In this document: positions 25,482 through 34,184 of the stretch, one piece after another
Position numbering within the stretch: position 1 is the stretch's first letter
How the letters are laid out: each line of letters begins with the position of its first letter
Source: Prevotella sp. khp7
GTDB lineage: Bacteria > Bacteroidota > Bacteroidia > Bacteroidales > Bacteroidaceae
Length of the DNA: 64,000 nt
Assembly (NCBI RefSeq): GCF_900109055.1
Contig: NZ_FOIV01000002.1
Location: 434,001-498,000, forward strand
Reading direction: 5' to 3'
Notes under the pieces: model-generated
What the model was told of the DNA's origin: nothing
The model's database searches: none
Seen by the model: the letters and a program-made list of their open reading frames with translations, nothing else
Program-made: the position numbers and the translations under genes

Positions 25482-27848
25482 TTAATTGTTATTAGACATG
25501 CGCTCTTGTTCAGCTTTACCTGCACCTGTTCCTTTATACTTACTCTTCTGGGCGTTGAAGGTGTAACGGATAGAGATGTCTAGGCGGTGGCTACGGCTTC
25601 GTGTTTTCTGCACAGTGTAGAAGAAACCACAATCGTGAGCCATATCCTGTACGCTACGCTGGAACACATCGCTGATGCTGGCACGCAGGCACAGGGCATC
25701 GTTCTTCAACCAGCATTTCTGTACCACAAAACCGAGGTTGTATGAGGGTGAGAGTATACGGAAGTTCAGTACATCACCTTTGGTCTGGATGTTAGCATTG
25801 GCCTCCAACTGCCAGCTGTGCTTAAAGCGGAAGGTGTTATTCAGGTCGAAGAAGAAGATAGGCTTGGTGAAGGTCACATCAGTCTTGCCTGTGTCACTAC
25901 GAGGATCGTCGTAGGTCATTGTGTTCCAGAATTTCTGTCCGCCGATGGTCCAGCTTGGGCTATATACACCCCATGTTGGATTGGCCGAAAGGAAGATGGC
26001 CAGATTGCGAACGGGATCGGACAAGTTAGCCTGCTTCATCAGCATGACACCCTCGTTGTTATAGACCATTGGCACCTGTGTGATGGTGTTGTCACGACGT
26101 TCGTAGGCGGCAAACAGGTTAATCCACTTCCAACGGGCATTGATGCTCACCTCCTGCATGATAGCATTCTTTAGTTTCGAGTCGCCCTGCGACAGGGTAT
26201 ACGAGTTCAGATAGTAAATATGGTCGTTCAGTGAGCTGTACCTCGGACGCACGGTTTTCATGGTGTAGCCCAGCGAGGTCTGGATAGGACCAAACTGCTT
26301 TGACCATGTGACACTGGGGAAGAACTCGTCCTGATAGCGCGTCATATTGTTCTCGGCATCCAAGTTGTCGATGTAGTCGAAACCTACATGCTCGTAACGC
26401 AATCCGGCGCTTATGGTACCATATTTCTCCAAGTTAGCATTGTAAGCCACAAAGGCAGCCACGTTATTCTCCTTTACATCCGTATCGGTAGAGGGAAGAG
26501 GATAGTTGGTAATCGACGAACTGCTCTGGCGTTTCACAAAACTCATCTCCGTTCCAGCCTGCAACTGTCCTTTCCAAACAGGATAACTCAGCACCAGTTT
26601 GGTAGCCCAGAGTCGCGACCATGTATGCGAGTTCTGCTGCATAGTCTGGGTTTCTGGCAAATACACATCTATCTGGTCGTCGTCATTCTCTTTATCTGTC
26701 AGAAAATCCACGTTCAGGTCGATGTTCAGTTTGCCCACCTGGCCGTTATAATAGGCATTGCTCTGCCAATTGTACGGATAATAGGTATGACCGTCCTGGT
26801 GCGAAAGGTCGCGACCTGTGAGATTGTTTTCGGTATCTACCCACATGTCGTTATACGTATTAAACTGGTCGTGGCGTTCCACTCTGGCACCCAACGAGTG
26901 TTTGTCGTTAATCTGCCAGTTAAAGCCCAGGTTATAGTTCAGGCCCTCTCCGTGCCAGTCGTTACGCGCGTGACTGTCCTGAAGAATATTCCTGATGCCT
27001 TCATCGGCCTTTAAGAATGTGGATTGCGTAATATGCAGGTCGTTAGGACTATCCCACGTCCAATAGTTCACCATGCCAAACAGGTCCAGGTTGTTGTGGC
27101 GATAACGCAGGTTCAACGTGCTACTGGGATCGCTGAAACCAAACGCCAGATCCTGATTGTTGGCAGCCATCAAGTCAAAGCCGAAACCAGTTCCCTCGCG
27201 GCGAACAGTCTTGATACGTACCACTGCCGAAATAGTGGCATCGTACTCTGCACCAGGATTGGTAATCACCTCTACGCTCTGTATCTCCTCCGAGCGCAGT
27301 CGTTTCAGTTCGTCCTTATCTCGCATCTTTCTACCATTAATATAAAAGACTGGTGTGCCCTTGCCCAGCACCTCAAGATCGTCGCCCTTCATCATCATGC
27401 CAGGCACTTTGGTCAGCATCTCCATGGCTGTTCCCGACAGGCCGAGCACGGTTCCCTGAATGGTCGTCAACATAGAGTTTCCCGTCAGCTTGGTTTTCGG
27501 CATCTGCCCTTTCACGGTAATCTCGCTGAGCATGGTCTGGTCTGGCTCCATCTGAACGGCACCAATTTCTGAACCGTTCACATCAACATATTGTGTCTTG
27601 TAGCCAATATATGAGAATCGCAGGATACAGCACGTTTCTGTTGTCTTAATCTGAAAGCACCCGTTTACGTCGCTCGTGGCGCCTTGTATATAGGTAGAAT
27701 CCGCCGTAAGTAGTGCCACACTGACAAATGGCAATGGGTCACCCTTTGCGTCAATCACGCGCCCGCCAACGTCTTGAGTTTTTGCCTGAACCGTCAGGCT
27801 CATCATCACTGCAGCCATGACTGCAGTCATCTTAATCATTCTTTTCAT
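25482..27848 (-). CDS. Outer membrane beta-barrel protein (TonB-receptor-like, OMP_b-brl_3 type)
   Basis: This 788-residue exported protein has a signal peptide (about 1-22). A carboxypeptidase-regulatory-like domain (about 25-105, VGGRVIDAKGDPLPFVSVAL start) is followed by a plug-like stretch ending VFYINGRKMRDKDELKRL, then a long beta-barrel with many aromatic strand ends. It resembles SusC-independent outer-membrane barrel proteins that combine a TonB-type plug with a wide barrel. Their cargo is unknown. The C-terminus is short and lysine-rich (about 770-788) instead of ending on the usual final aromatic strand. It is convergent with SusD, so probably not part of that operon. Confidence 0.8.
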   Translation of the reverse strand: MKRMIKMTAVMAAVMMSLTVQAKTQDVGGRVIDAKGDPLPFVSVALLTADSTYIQGATSDVNGCFQIKTTETCCILRFSYIGYKTQYVDVNGSEIGAVQMEPDQTMLSEITVKGQMPKTKLTGNSMLTTIQGTVLGLSGTAMEMLTKVPGMMMKGDDLEVLGKGTPVFYINGRKMRDKDELKRLRSEEIQSVEVITNPGAEYDATISAVVRIKTVRREGTGFGFDLMAANNQDLAFGFSDPSSTLNLRYRHNNLDLFGMVNYWTWDSPNDLHITQSTFLKADEGIRNILQDSHARNDWHGEGLNYNLGFNWQINDKHSLGARVERHDQFNTYNDMWVDTENNLTGRDLSHQDGHTYYPYNWQSNAYYNGQVGKLNIDLNVDFLTDKENDDDQIDVYLPETQTMQQNSHTWSRLWATKLVLSYPVWKGQLQAGTEMSFVKRQSSSSITNYPLPSTDTDVKENNVAAFVAYNANLEKYGTISAGLRYEHVGFDYIDNLDAENNMTRYQDEFFPSVTWSKQFGPIQTSLGYTMKTVRPRYSSLNDHIYYLNSYTLSQGDSKLKNAIMQEVSINARWKWINLFAAYERRDNTITQVPMVYNNEGVMLMKQANLSDPVRNLAIFLSANPTWGVYSPSWTIGGQKFWNTMTYDDPRSDTGKTDVTFTKPIFFFDLNNTFRFKHSWQLEANANIQTKGDVLNFRILSPSYNLGFVVQKCWLKNDALCLRASISDVFQRSVQDMAHDCGFFYTVQKTRSRSHRLDISIRYTFNAQKSKYKGTGAGKAEQERMSNNN

Positions 27849-27918
27849 ATCTTTTTTTTGCTTAAATGTTCTTTACTGACGGCAAAAGGATATGAATTAG
27901 TTGCAACGATGCTCGATA

Positions 27919-28138
27919 AAAAACACCTAACCACCTAACCCTTTCTTCCGAATCCTTAGTATTTACTAGGGTTTCAGAGGGTTAGGTGTTTGTGCAACAC
28001 CTAACCCAACACCTCACTCTTTTCTGGGTTAGGTGTAGGGTTAGGTATGGGGTTAGGTGTTGGAGGACTCTGCTTCCGTGTAAGTCGTTTTGTGTGAGGC
28101 TCTTAGCAAAATCGCGGGTTAGGTGGTTAGGTGTTTTT
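27919..28138. repeat. TTAGGTG repeat cluster bounded by a 23-bp inverted repeat
   Basis: A perfect 23-bp inverted repeat (27919-27941 against 28116-28138) contains two TTAGGTG units in each arm. Inside is a 12-bp hairpin, GGGTTAGGTGTT with AACACCTAACCC (27979-28007, loop TGTGC). Then come three tandem 12-bp units beginning GGGTTAGGT (28026-28061). Function unknown. The G-tracts could fold into a two-tier quadruplex. Confidence 0.85.
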
Positions 28139-28169
28139 GCAAAATCATTCGCTTACAAGATACCAACAG

Positions 28170-28332
28170 ACTTTCTCGTAAGGAAAGTGGTAGTTTCTCG
28201 TAAGCAAACTCATAGTTTGTACTATCCAAACTCCCCTTGAGAACTATCCTCGTTCTCGTTGCGCAAACAGGCTAAAGAGCCTGTCTACGCTATGTTTCAC
28301 AATGTGAAACCAATTGAATTCAGCGTGAATTC
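28170..28332. repeat. Chain of small perfect hairpins
   Basis: Consecutive stems are: ACTTTC/GAAAGT (28170-28188), CAAACT/AGTTTG (28205-28219), ACAGGCT/AGCCTGT (28267-28284), GTTTCAC/GTGAAAC (28294-28310) and GAATTCA/TGAATTC (28316-28332). Loops are 3-7 nt. The sequence TTTCTCGTAAG is present twice in the first part. Confidence 0.7.
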
Positions 28333-28387
28333 TCATCGAAAGAAACATTATTTCCAGAACTTTCTTCCTTTTTCCAAAAAACTTTCG

Positions 28388-28395
28388 TACCTTTG
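28388..28395 (+). promoter_or_regulatory. -7 box upstream of the Type III system
   Basis: TACCTTTG followed by C, in the context TTTCGTACCTTTG that resembles other promoters in the window. It implies a 5' leader of about 320 nt before the methyltransferase ATG. Confidence 0.5.
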
Positions 28396-28402
28396 CCCTC
28401 GA

Positions 28403-28652
28403 ACATTGGCAGCAAGCCTCAGAGGAGGTGCCAGTGTGACTTTTGTGGGTAAAAAAAGAAATAAGCGTTTGCTGTTTATTCAATAACGTTCGGGAAACTT
28501 GGCGGTGGAAAGAACGAAAAAACAGAGTAACAGTGGATGCTCACGTATGTGGGCACTACTACATCTGTTTTTTCAGGTTTCCGCCAAGTACCTCCGAACG
28601 AGATGTGGTTCAAGGTGTCCACTTCTCGTTTCTTCTAGGTGCTTGGCGGAAA
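28403..28652 (+). promoter_or_regulatory. Structured mRNA leader with two alternative pairings
   Basis: The predicted transcript starts with a 9-bp stem, ACATTGGCA/TGCCAGTGT (28403-28437). Further on, CCGCCAAGT (28581-28589) can pair perfectly with ACTTGGCGG upstream (28497-28505). Alternatively it can pair, as part of a 16-bp stem (28578-28593 with 28637-28652), with AGGTGCTTGGCGGAAA downstream. The second hairpin continues through AACGAGA/TCTCGTT and GTGG/CCAC. The two pairings exclude each other. Confidence 0.5.
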
Positions 28653-28723
28653 TTGTTGTTATCTGAATTTTATTCGGCTTGCTTGACTTTGATGATGTCC
28701 CACATCATTAAACAGTTAAGATT

Positions 28724-30823
28724 ATGGCGGTAATTAATGACCTGATTGATAGAATCAGTGATCCAGAGCTGCGTCGTCGAATCAATGACGAGGTAGTACG
28801 TTTACAACAACAGAAGAAGTTCGGACTGGTGTTTGAAGAACATCTGCCCGAAGCTACCCCACTCTTTGATGTCCCCATCAAGGTGAAGTCGTTAGTGGCT
28901 CGTAAAGATGGTTACTTCAAAGAGTTCTTTCGTGTAAAACGGATAGAGGGAGAAACGTTGCTTTGCGAACGAGAAGATGACAGTCATGAGCAGGTAGAGT
29001 TAAACAAGAATGAAGCTGTAGCCGTTGCCCTCTTTGGTGAACCTATCTATCCATACCTAAAACCAATGGACGCTGTGAAAAATGCGCCAGACAGCGACTT
29101 GTGGCATACATTAATAGAGGCCGATAACTATCATGCCTTGCAACTATTGGTGTATCTTTATGGTGGCATGGTGGATTGCATCTATATTGATCCACCATAT
29201 AATACTGGAGCAAGGGATTGGAAATACAACAATGACTATGTTGATGGTTCTGACACCTATCGCCACAGTAAATGGCTGAGCATGATGAAAAAGCGCTTGG
29301 TACTTGCAAAGAAATTGCTTAATCCGAAGGATTCTGTGCTAATAGTCACAATTGATGAAAAGGAGTATCTGAGATTAGGGTGTTTGATCGAAGAACTCTT
29401 TTCGGAATGTAGAATTCAAATGGTAAGTAGCGTTATTAATTCTGCAGGTGTAAGTCGTGGTGACGAATTCTCTCGTTCTAATGAATACATATTCTTCATC
29501 AAATCAGGATCATCTTCTCCATGCCGTCTCCCTTTGGAAGACGAATGGCGTGGAAATATGAAATCCAAGAAGAAGAATAAACTTGTATGGAACCAATTAA
29601 TGAGGGCAGGTACAAATGCTCGTCGTATTGATAGACCAAAACTATTCTACCCACTTTATATATCTGATGATGGTTTGAAAATTGTTGAAATAGGTGAACC
29701 TCTACCACTTGAACACAATCGAAATGAGGTATTCTCAATGGAAGGTGTTAAAGCTGTATGGCCTATTCGTTCAAATGGTGAGGAGGGAAACTGGCAAGTT
29801 GAACCAAAGACATTAAGAGAACTTTATAAAAAAGGATATGTTAGACTGGGAAGTTTCACTAATAAAGGAATGGCTATTACTTATCTAAAAAGTGGAGAGC
29901 AACAGAAAATAGAAAATGGCTTTTTTAGAATCGTTGGCTATAGAAAAGATGGATCAGTAATAGAAGGAGAAATGGAAAATGAAAGGGAGTTTATACCAGG
30001 TTCACAATGGGACATTCCTTCACATAATGCAACATATCATGGTTCTCAACTCCTTAATAAAGTGCTGGGACAAAAACGTTTTGATTTCCCCAAATCCCTT
30101 TATGCTGTTCACGATACCATTCGTTTCTTTGTAACTAACAAACCAAATGCGCTGATTGTGGATTTCTTCGCAGGCAGCGGCACGACATTGCAGGCTGTGA
30201 ATCTGTTGAATGCTGAGGATGAAGGGAATCGACGTTGTATCATGGTGACGAATAACGAAGTATCCGAGGCAGAAGCAAAGTTGTTAAGAAAACAAGGCTA
30301 TCAACCTGGTGATGAGGAATGGGAGAAATATGGCATTGCCCGCTATGTAAACTGGCCTCGAACTATTTGTAGCATTGAAGGTCACGATATCAATGGACAG
30401 CCTTTGAAGGGAAATTATTTAGGAAGCGACATTCCTATGCAGGATGGATTCAAGGCAAATGCGAAATTCTTCAAGTTAGGTTTTCTTGATAAGAATTCTG
30501 TAGCAGCTTATCGCCAATTCCGTGAATTACTGCCATTACTCTGGATGAAAGCCGGTGCTTTCGGCGAGTGCCCATCATTGGAAGGAAAAGGTATTCCATC
30601 GTTCATGATTTTGGATGAGAATAAGATGGCTATTATGACAGAAGAAAGCAACTACGCCGTATTCTTAGATCAGATGAAAGATAGGAAGGACATTAAGACC
30701 ATCTTCTTAGTTGTGGACTCAGAGATAGGTTTCCGCGAGATGGCAGCACCATTTAAGTGGGCCAAGACCTACCAGCTTTATAAAGACTATTTAGAGAACT
30801 TCACGATTAACTACGAGAAATAA
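28724..30823 (+). CDS. mod: Type III restriction-modification methyltransferase (Mod)
   Basis: This N6-adenine methyltransferase of 699 aa sets the specificity of the Type III system. Class-beta order is seen: catalytic motif IV DPPY (residues 156-159) comes first and the SAM-binding motif FAGSGTT (about 482-488) later. The target recognition domain lies between, at about 220-450. That central part looks more AT-rich and uses more AGA and AAA codons than either flank, as expected if recognition domains are exchanged by recombination. The Res gene starts 1 nt after its stop. A DUF-like N-terminal 100 residues precede the methylase fold. Confidence 0.92.
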   Translation: MAVINDLIDRISDPELRRRINDEVVRLQQQKKFGLVFEEHLPEATPLFDVPIKVKSLVARKDGYFKEFFRVKRIEGETLLCEREDDSHEQVELNKNEAVAVALFGEPIYPYLKPMDAVKNAPDSDLWHTLIEADNYHALQLLVYLYGGMVDCIYIDPPYNTGARDWKYNNDYVDGSDTYRHSKWLSMMKKRLVLAKKLLNPKDSVLIVTIDEKEYLRLGCLIEELFSECRIQMVSSVINSAGVSRGDEFSRSNEYIFFIKSGSSSPCRLPLEDEWRGNMKSKKKNKLVWNQLMRAGTNARRIDRPKLFYPLYISDDGLKIVEIGEPLPLEHNRNEVFSMEGVKAVWPIRSNGEEGNWQVEPKTLRELYKKGYVRLGSFTNKGMAITYLKSGEQQKIENGFFRIVGYRKDGSVIEGEMENEREFIPGSQWDIPSHNATYHGSQLLNKVLGQKRFDFPKSLYAVHDTIRFFVTNKPNALIVDFFAGSGTTLQAVNLLNAEDEGNRRCIMVTNNEVSEAEAKLLRKQGYQPGDEEWEKYGIARYVNWPRTICSIEGHDINGQPLKGNYLGSDIPMQDGFKANAKFFKLGFLDKNSVAAYRQFRELLPLLWMKAGAFGECPSLEGKGIPSFMILDENKMAIMTEESNYAVFLDQMKDRKDIKTIFLVVDSEIGFREMAAPFKWAKTYQLYKDYLENFTINYEK

Positions 30824-30824
30824 T

Positions 30825-33368
30825 ATGGCTATAGCATCAGAACTTTTCCCTTTTCAGATAGAGGCATTAGATAAACTGCGTTCGTTCTGCAAGAAAGCAA
30901 AGCGCGACTATGAGGATGATGGCGAAAATACCATCATTACACTGGCAGCTCCTACAGGTGCAGGCAAGACCATCGTCATGTCGGGACTGATAGAGAAAAT
31001 ACTCTGTGGTGATGAAAACAACAAGAGCGAACGAGACTCCATCTTTATCTGGCTGTCGGATGACCCAGAACTGAATGAACAGTCCATGCACAAGGTGGAA
31101 CGCGAGACAAGATTCCAGTTGCCAATCAATAGTCTGGAGATAATTCGTGAAGACTCTTTCGACAAAGCAGAATTAGATGATGGAAAGATATACTTCTTGA
31201 ATATACAGAAGTTGAGCAAGTCGAGTAATCTGACCAAGAAAGGTGACGGACGAGATTACACGATCTGGCAGACGCTTCAAAATACTATCGAGAATAAAGG
31301 TCATCGGCTTTATTTCATTATTGATGAAGCACATCGTGGTACATCAAAAGCCAGTGAAACAAAACAGGCGAATAGTATCATGCAGAAGTTTATCTTTGGA
31401 AGTCCTGACGATGAACTAAACAGAATGCCTATCGTGATAGGCATGAGTGCCACTGTAGATCGATTTACTGAACTAATTAAAGACTCTGGTTCTACTACCC
31501 GATCATGGACTATTGATGCAGAAAAGGTAAAAGACTCAGGACTACTGAAAGATGAAATAGAAATCAGTTATCCTGACGATAATCAGATGCAGCGCGGTAT
31601 GGCAATATTGAAATATGCCACGCATGAATGGATGGAGAAGTGTAAGCATTGGGAAGACTATTGCAAGAGGGAGCATGAGCCAATAGTATATCCTGTCATG
31701 GTGATACAAGTCGAGAACGGCCAAGGAGATAAGATTTCGGAAACGAATCTCGATGAATGCTTAAAGACAGTTGAAGAAGAGCTTGGCAGAAGTCTGTATG
31801 AAGGTGAAGTGGCTCATTCGTTTGGTGAACCTAAAACTGATATTAATATTAATGGTCTGAAAGTTCCCTATGTAGAGCCTTCAAGAATCGACGAAAGCCA
31901 AAAGGTAAGGATTGTGTTCTTCAAGGAGAGTCTTTCTACAGGTTGGGATTGTCCAAGAGCAGAGACCATGATGTCGTTCAGAACTGCTAACGACTACACT
32001 TATATCGCTCAGTTGATGGGACGTATGGTACGCACACCATTGCATCGCAGAATAGAAGGTGATGAATCGTTGAACAACGTACATCTATTTTTGCCTAACT
32101 ATAACAGTGAGAATGTTCAAAAAGTCATTGATGCCCTAAGTAGTAAGGATGGTGAAGGAATACCTTCAAATATTAAGAAGAATACAGTAGGTAGCTCCGA
32201 TGAACAAGAACTCCATGTAGCAGAAGATAAAAAGGATGTCTTTGAATGGCTGAATGATTTACAGTTGAAGACATGTGTTCTGAATAAGTTCAAGGTAAAC
32301 AATTATCTGACCTCGTTGTTCAATCTGGCATATCTTGCAGCTAATACACAAGGATGTGATTCTGATGCTGCTGTCAGAGTGTCAAAGCATATAAGCAAGA
32401 TGATATCCGAGTATATTGAAGGTCTGAAATCGGAAGGTACATATAATAATAAAGTACTCGACATAAAACAGTTTATCCTGACAGAAAGCAAAATGGAGTA
32501 TCTTACAGAGAATAGGCTGAAAGATGCTTCAAACCTTGTATTAGAATTGACAGACTATGACATTGAGCGCGAATTTGCAAGAGCTGACTCAAAACTGAAG
32601 AACGTAGGACAACGCTATATTCGAGACAACTATGATGAAGAAGACCCCATGAAGCCAAAAGTGGAGGTGATTCTATTTGTTCAGTCAGAGGAATGTATGG
32701 CTGAACTAGATAAATATGCCAAAGACACGTTCTATCAGTATAAGCGCGACTATCGGAAATACTTATCGAAGTTTAGTGAGAATGTTAAGAGTAAATACGA
32801 CAAATACACTCGAGAAGGTGAAGAAGTAAGTGACCATTCTTGGATGCTGCCTAATACCATTTATCTGCCTAAGGGGGAAGAGCAATGGGAAGATCATAAA
32901 CATCTTTTTGTTGATTATGAAGGAAGGGCATTTTTCCCATTGAATAATTGGGAGAGGGAGGTTATCATCGAAGCAGAAAAAGATCCAGACTTTGTCTGTT
33001 GGTTACGTAATCAGGACCGAAAGCCATGGGCTTTATGTATTCCATATACAATGAATGAAAAAGTGCATCCATTCTACCCTGATTTTATCATTGTCAGAAA
33101 AGATGGACGAGGTAGCTATCTTCTGGATATTGTTGAACCTCATAAAGAGGATGAGGACAATGTTCCAAAGGCTAAAGCTATGGCCAAATATGCAGAAGGA
33201 GCTGATGGTGACGTTGAACGATTTGAAATGACAAGAATGTACGGAGACAAAATGTTTAGGCTTGACTTTGCAAATCCAGCAATCAGTCATTTGCTATCTG
33301 ATGCGAACAAATACGATGACGACTATCTGAATGATTTGTTTAGGAAAATGAAAACGTCGAGTCAATGA
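30825..33368 (+). CDS. res: Type III restriction endonuclease subunit (Res)
   Basis: This is the ATP-dependent translocating nuclease subunit, 847 aa, partner of Mod. Superfamily 2 motifs: AAPTGAGKT (41-49), IIDEAH (about 165-170), GMSAT, STGWDCP and QLMGRMVR. The C-terminal nuclease domain shows YPDF (about residue 750) and LLDIVEPH (about 764-771). The canonical Lys of PD-(D/E)xK would fall on the His of VEPH, a variation the reader should check against relatives before assuming loss of cleavage. The 1-nt gap to Mod indicates translational coupling. A strong terminator follows. Confidence 0.92.
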   Translation: MAIASELFPFQIEALDKLRSFCKKAKRDYEDDGENTIITLAAPTGAGKTIVMSGLIEKILCGDENNKSERDSIFIWLSDDPELNEQSMHKVERETRFQLPINSLEIIREDSFDKAELDDGKIYFLNIQKLSKSSNLTKKGDGRDYTIWQTLQNTIENKGHRLYFIIDEAHRGTSKASETKQANSIMQKFIFGSPDDELNRMPIVIGMSATVDRFTELIKDSGSTTRSWTIDAEKVKDSGLLKDEIEISYPDDNQMQRGMAILKYATHEWMEKCKHWEDYCKREHEPIVYPVMVIQVENGQGDKISETNLDECLKTVEEELGRSLYEGEVAHSFGEPKTDININGLKVPYVEPSRIDESQKVRIVFFKESLSTGWDCPRAETMMSFRTANDYTYIAQLMGRMVRTPLHRRIEGDESLNNVHLFLPNYNSENVQKVIDALSSKDGEGIPSNIKKNTVGSSDEQELHVAEDKKDVFEWLNDLQLKTCVLNKFKVNNYLTSLFNLAYLAANTQGCDSDAAVRVSKHISKMISEYIEGLKSEGTYNNKVLDIKQFILTESKMEYLTENRLKDASNLVLELTDYDIEREFARADSKLKNVGQRYIRDNYDEEDPMKPKVEVILFVQSEECMAELDKYAKDTFYQYKRDYRKYLSKFSENVKSKYDKYTREGEEVSDHSWMLPNTIYLPKGEEQWEDHKHLFVDYEGRAFFPLNNWEREVIIEAEKDPDFVCWLRNQDRKPWALCIPYTMNEKVHPFYPDFIIVRKDGRGSYLLDIVEPHKEDEDNVPKAKAMAKYAEGADGDVERFEMTRMYGDKMFRLDFANPAISHLLSDANKYDDDYLNDLFRKMKTSSQ

Positions 33369-33384
33369 TAAAATCCATGGAATA

Positions 33385-33431
33385 ATAAACCTCCACCTTT
33401 GCAAGGACAGATAGCAAAGGCGGAGGTTTAT
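33385..33431 (+). terminator. Terminator after the Type III system
   Basis: An 18-bp stem with one mismatch (33385-33402 with 33414-33431; arms ATAAACCTCC... and ...GGAGGTTTAT) closes an 11-nt loop, and AT-rich sequence follows. Confidence 0.75.
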
Positions 33432-33524
33432 ATTAGAACGATTGTCTGTCAAATGTTTCGAGTTGTGTGTAGCCTTAATTTTTGTAGTTTATAACTAGCA
33501 AATGGTCGAAAGCCAACTCTTTAT

Positions 33525-34178
33525 CTATTCGTAATCCGTAGGGTCGGGGATGCCGGCATCGGCGAGGGCTTCCTTGCGCTCTACGCAGGTGCCACACTTG
33601 CCACAGTGCTTGTCGCCTCCACGATAGCACGACCAGGTCTTGCTGTAGTCGATGCCCAGCTCCTTGCCACGGGCGGCAATCTCGCCCTTGGTCATATTAC
33701 AATAGGGTGAGAGCAGACGCACACCATTGAAGGTGCCGGCATGGACAGCAGCATCGAAGGCCTCGACAAACTCTGGGCGGCAGTCAGGATAAATGGTGTG
33801 GTCGCCTCCGTGGTTGGCCATCATGATATACTGCAGCTCGTTCGACTCGGCCATTCCTGCTGCGATGGCGAGCATGATACCATTGCGGAAAGGCACAACA
33901 GTCGACTTCATGTTCTCGCTGGCGTAATGGCCTTCGGGGATGGCAGCGTCGCCTTCGAGAAGCGAACTGCGGAAGTACTGACTCATGAACTCGAGGGGAA
34001 TGACGATGTGTCTGATGCCCAGCTGCTCGCAATGCCAGCGGGCAAAGGGAATCTCCTTGGCGTTGTGGTTAGAACCATAGTCGAACGAGATGGCCAGGGC
34101 GATGCGCTCCTGGTAGTCGTATAACAGGGTGGTGGAGTCCATGCCTCCGCTGAGAATCAGTATACTGTCTTTTTTCAT
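33525..34178 (-). CDS. queC: 7-cyano-7-deazaguanine synthase QueC
   Basis: This 217-residue cytosolic ATP-dependent ligase converts 7-carboxy-7-deazaguanine to preQ0, the queuosine precursor. The PP-loop SGGMDS (10-15) binds ATP. The C-terminal zinc site has Cys residues in SCYRGGDKHCGKCGTC (CX8CX2CX2C, about 182-198). Length matches QueC. It follows the GGR-like flavoprotein by 6 nt and has no promoter of its own visible. Other preQ0 genes are not in the window. Confidence 0.95.
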   Translation of the reverse strand: MKKDSILILSGGMDSTTLLYDYQERIALAISFDYGSNHNAKEIPFARWHCEQLGIRHIVIPLEFMSQYFRSSLLEGDAAIPEGHYASENMKSTVVPFRNGIMLAIAAGMAESNELQYIMMANHGGDHTIYPDCRPEFVEAFDAAVHAGTFNGVRLLSPYCNMTKGEIAARGKELGIDYSKTWSCYRGGDKHCGKCGTCVERKEALADAGIPDPTDYE

Positions 34179-34184
34179 TTTCTT

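Larger units (their letters stand above)
27849..28723. other. 875-bp noncoding block, densely structured
   Basis: No credible gene is seen between the barrel protein and the Type III methyltransferase. The left part (27919-28138) carries about nine copies of TTAGGTG or its complement. The middle (28170-28332) is a string of short hairpins. The right part (28388-28652) is a promoter with a structured leader. An open frame at 28443-28733 has unlikely composition and overlaps the hairpin, so it is not called. Confidence 0.7.

Noticed and set aside
26388..27572. Long open frames opposite the outer-membrane barrel gene
   Set aside because: They are antisense shadows. The minus strand encodes a complete protein with signal peptide and domain structure, and the plus-strand products have no recognisable features.
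27919..28138. CRISPR-like or telomere-like array from the GGGTTAGG repeats
   Set aside because: Units are too short, occur in both orientations and lack equal spacers. No cas gene is nearby, and the internal chromosomal position rules out a telomere.
28443..28733. Open frame of 96 codons before the methyltransferase
   Set aside because: It overlaps the long hairpin, has unlikely amino-acid composition and overlaps the true Mod start, so it is taken as noncoding.
28170..33431. Prophage or integrative element carrying the Type III system
   Set aside because: No integrase, attachment site, tRNA or phage gene is visible at either edge. Horizontal acquisition remains possible but is not shown.
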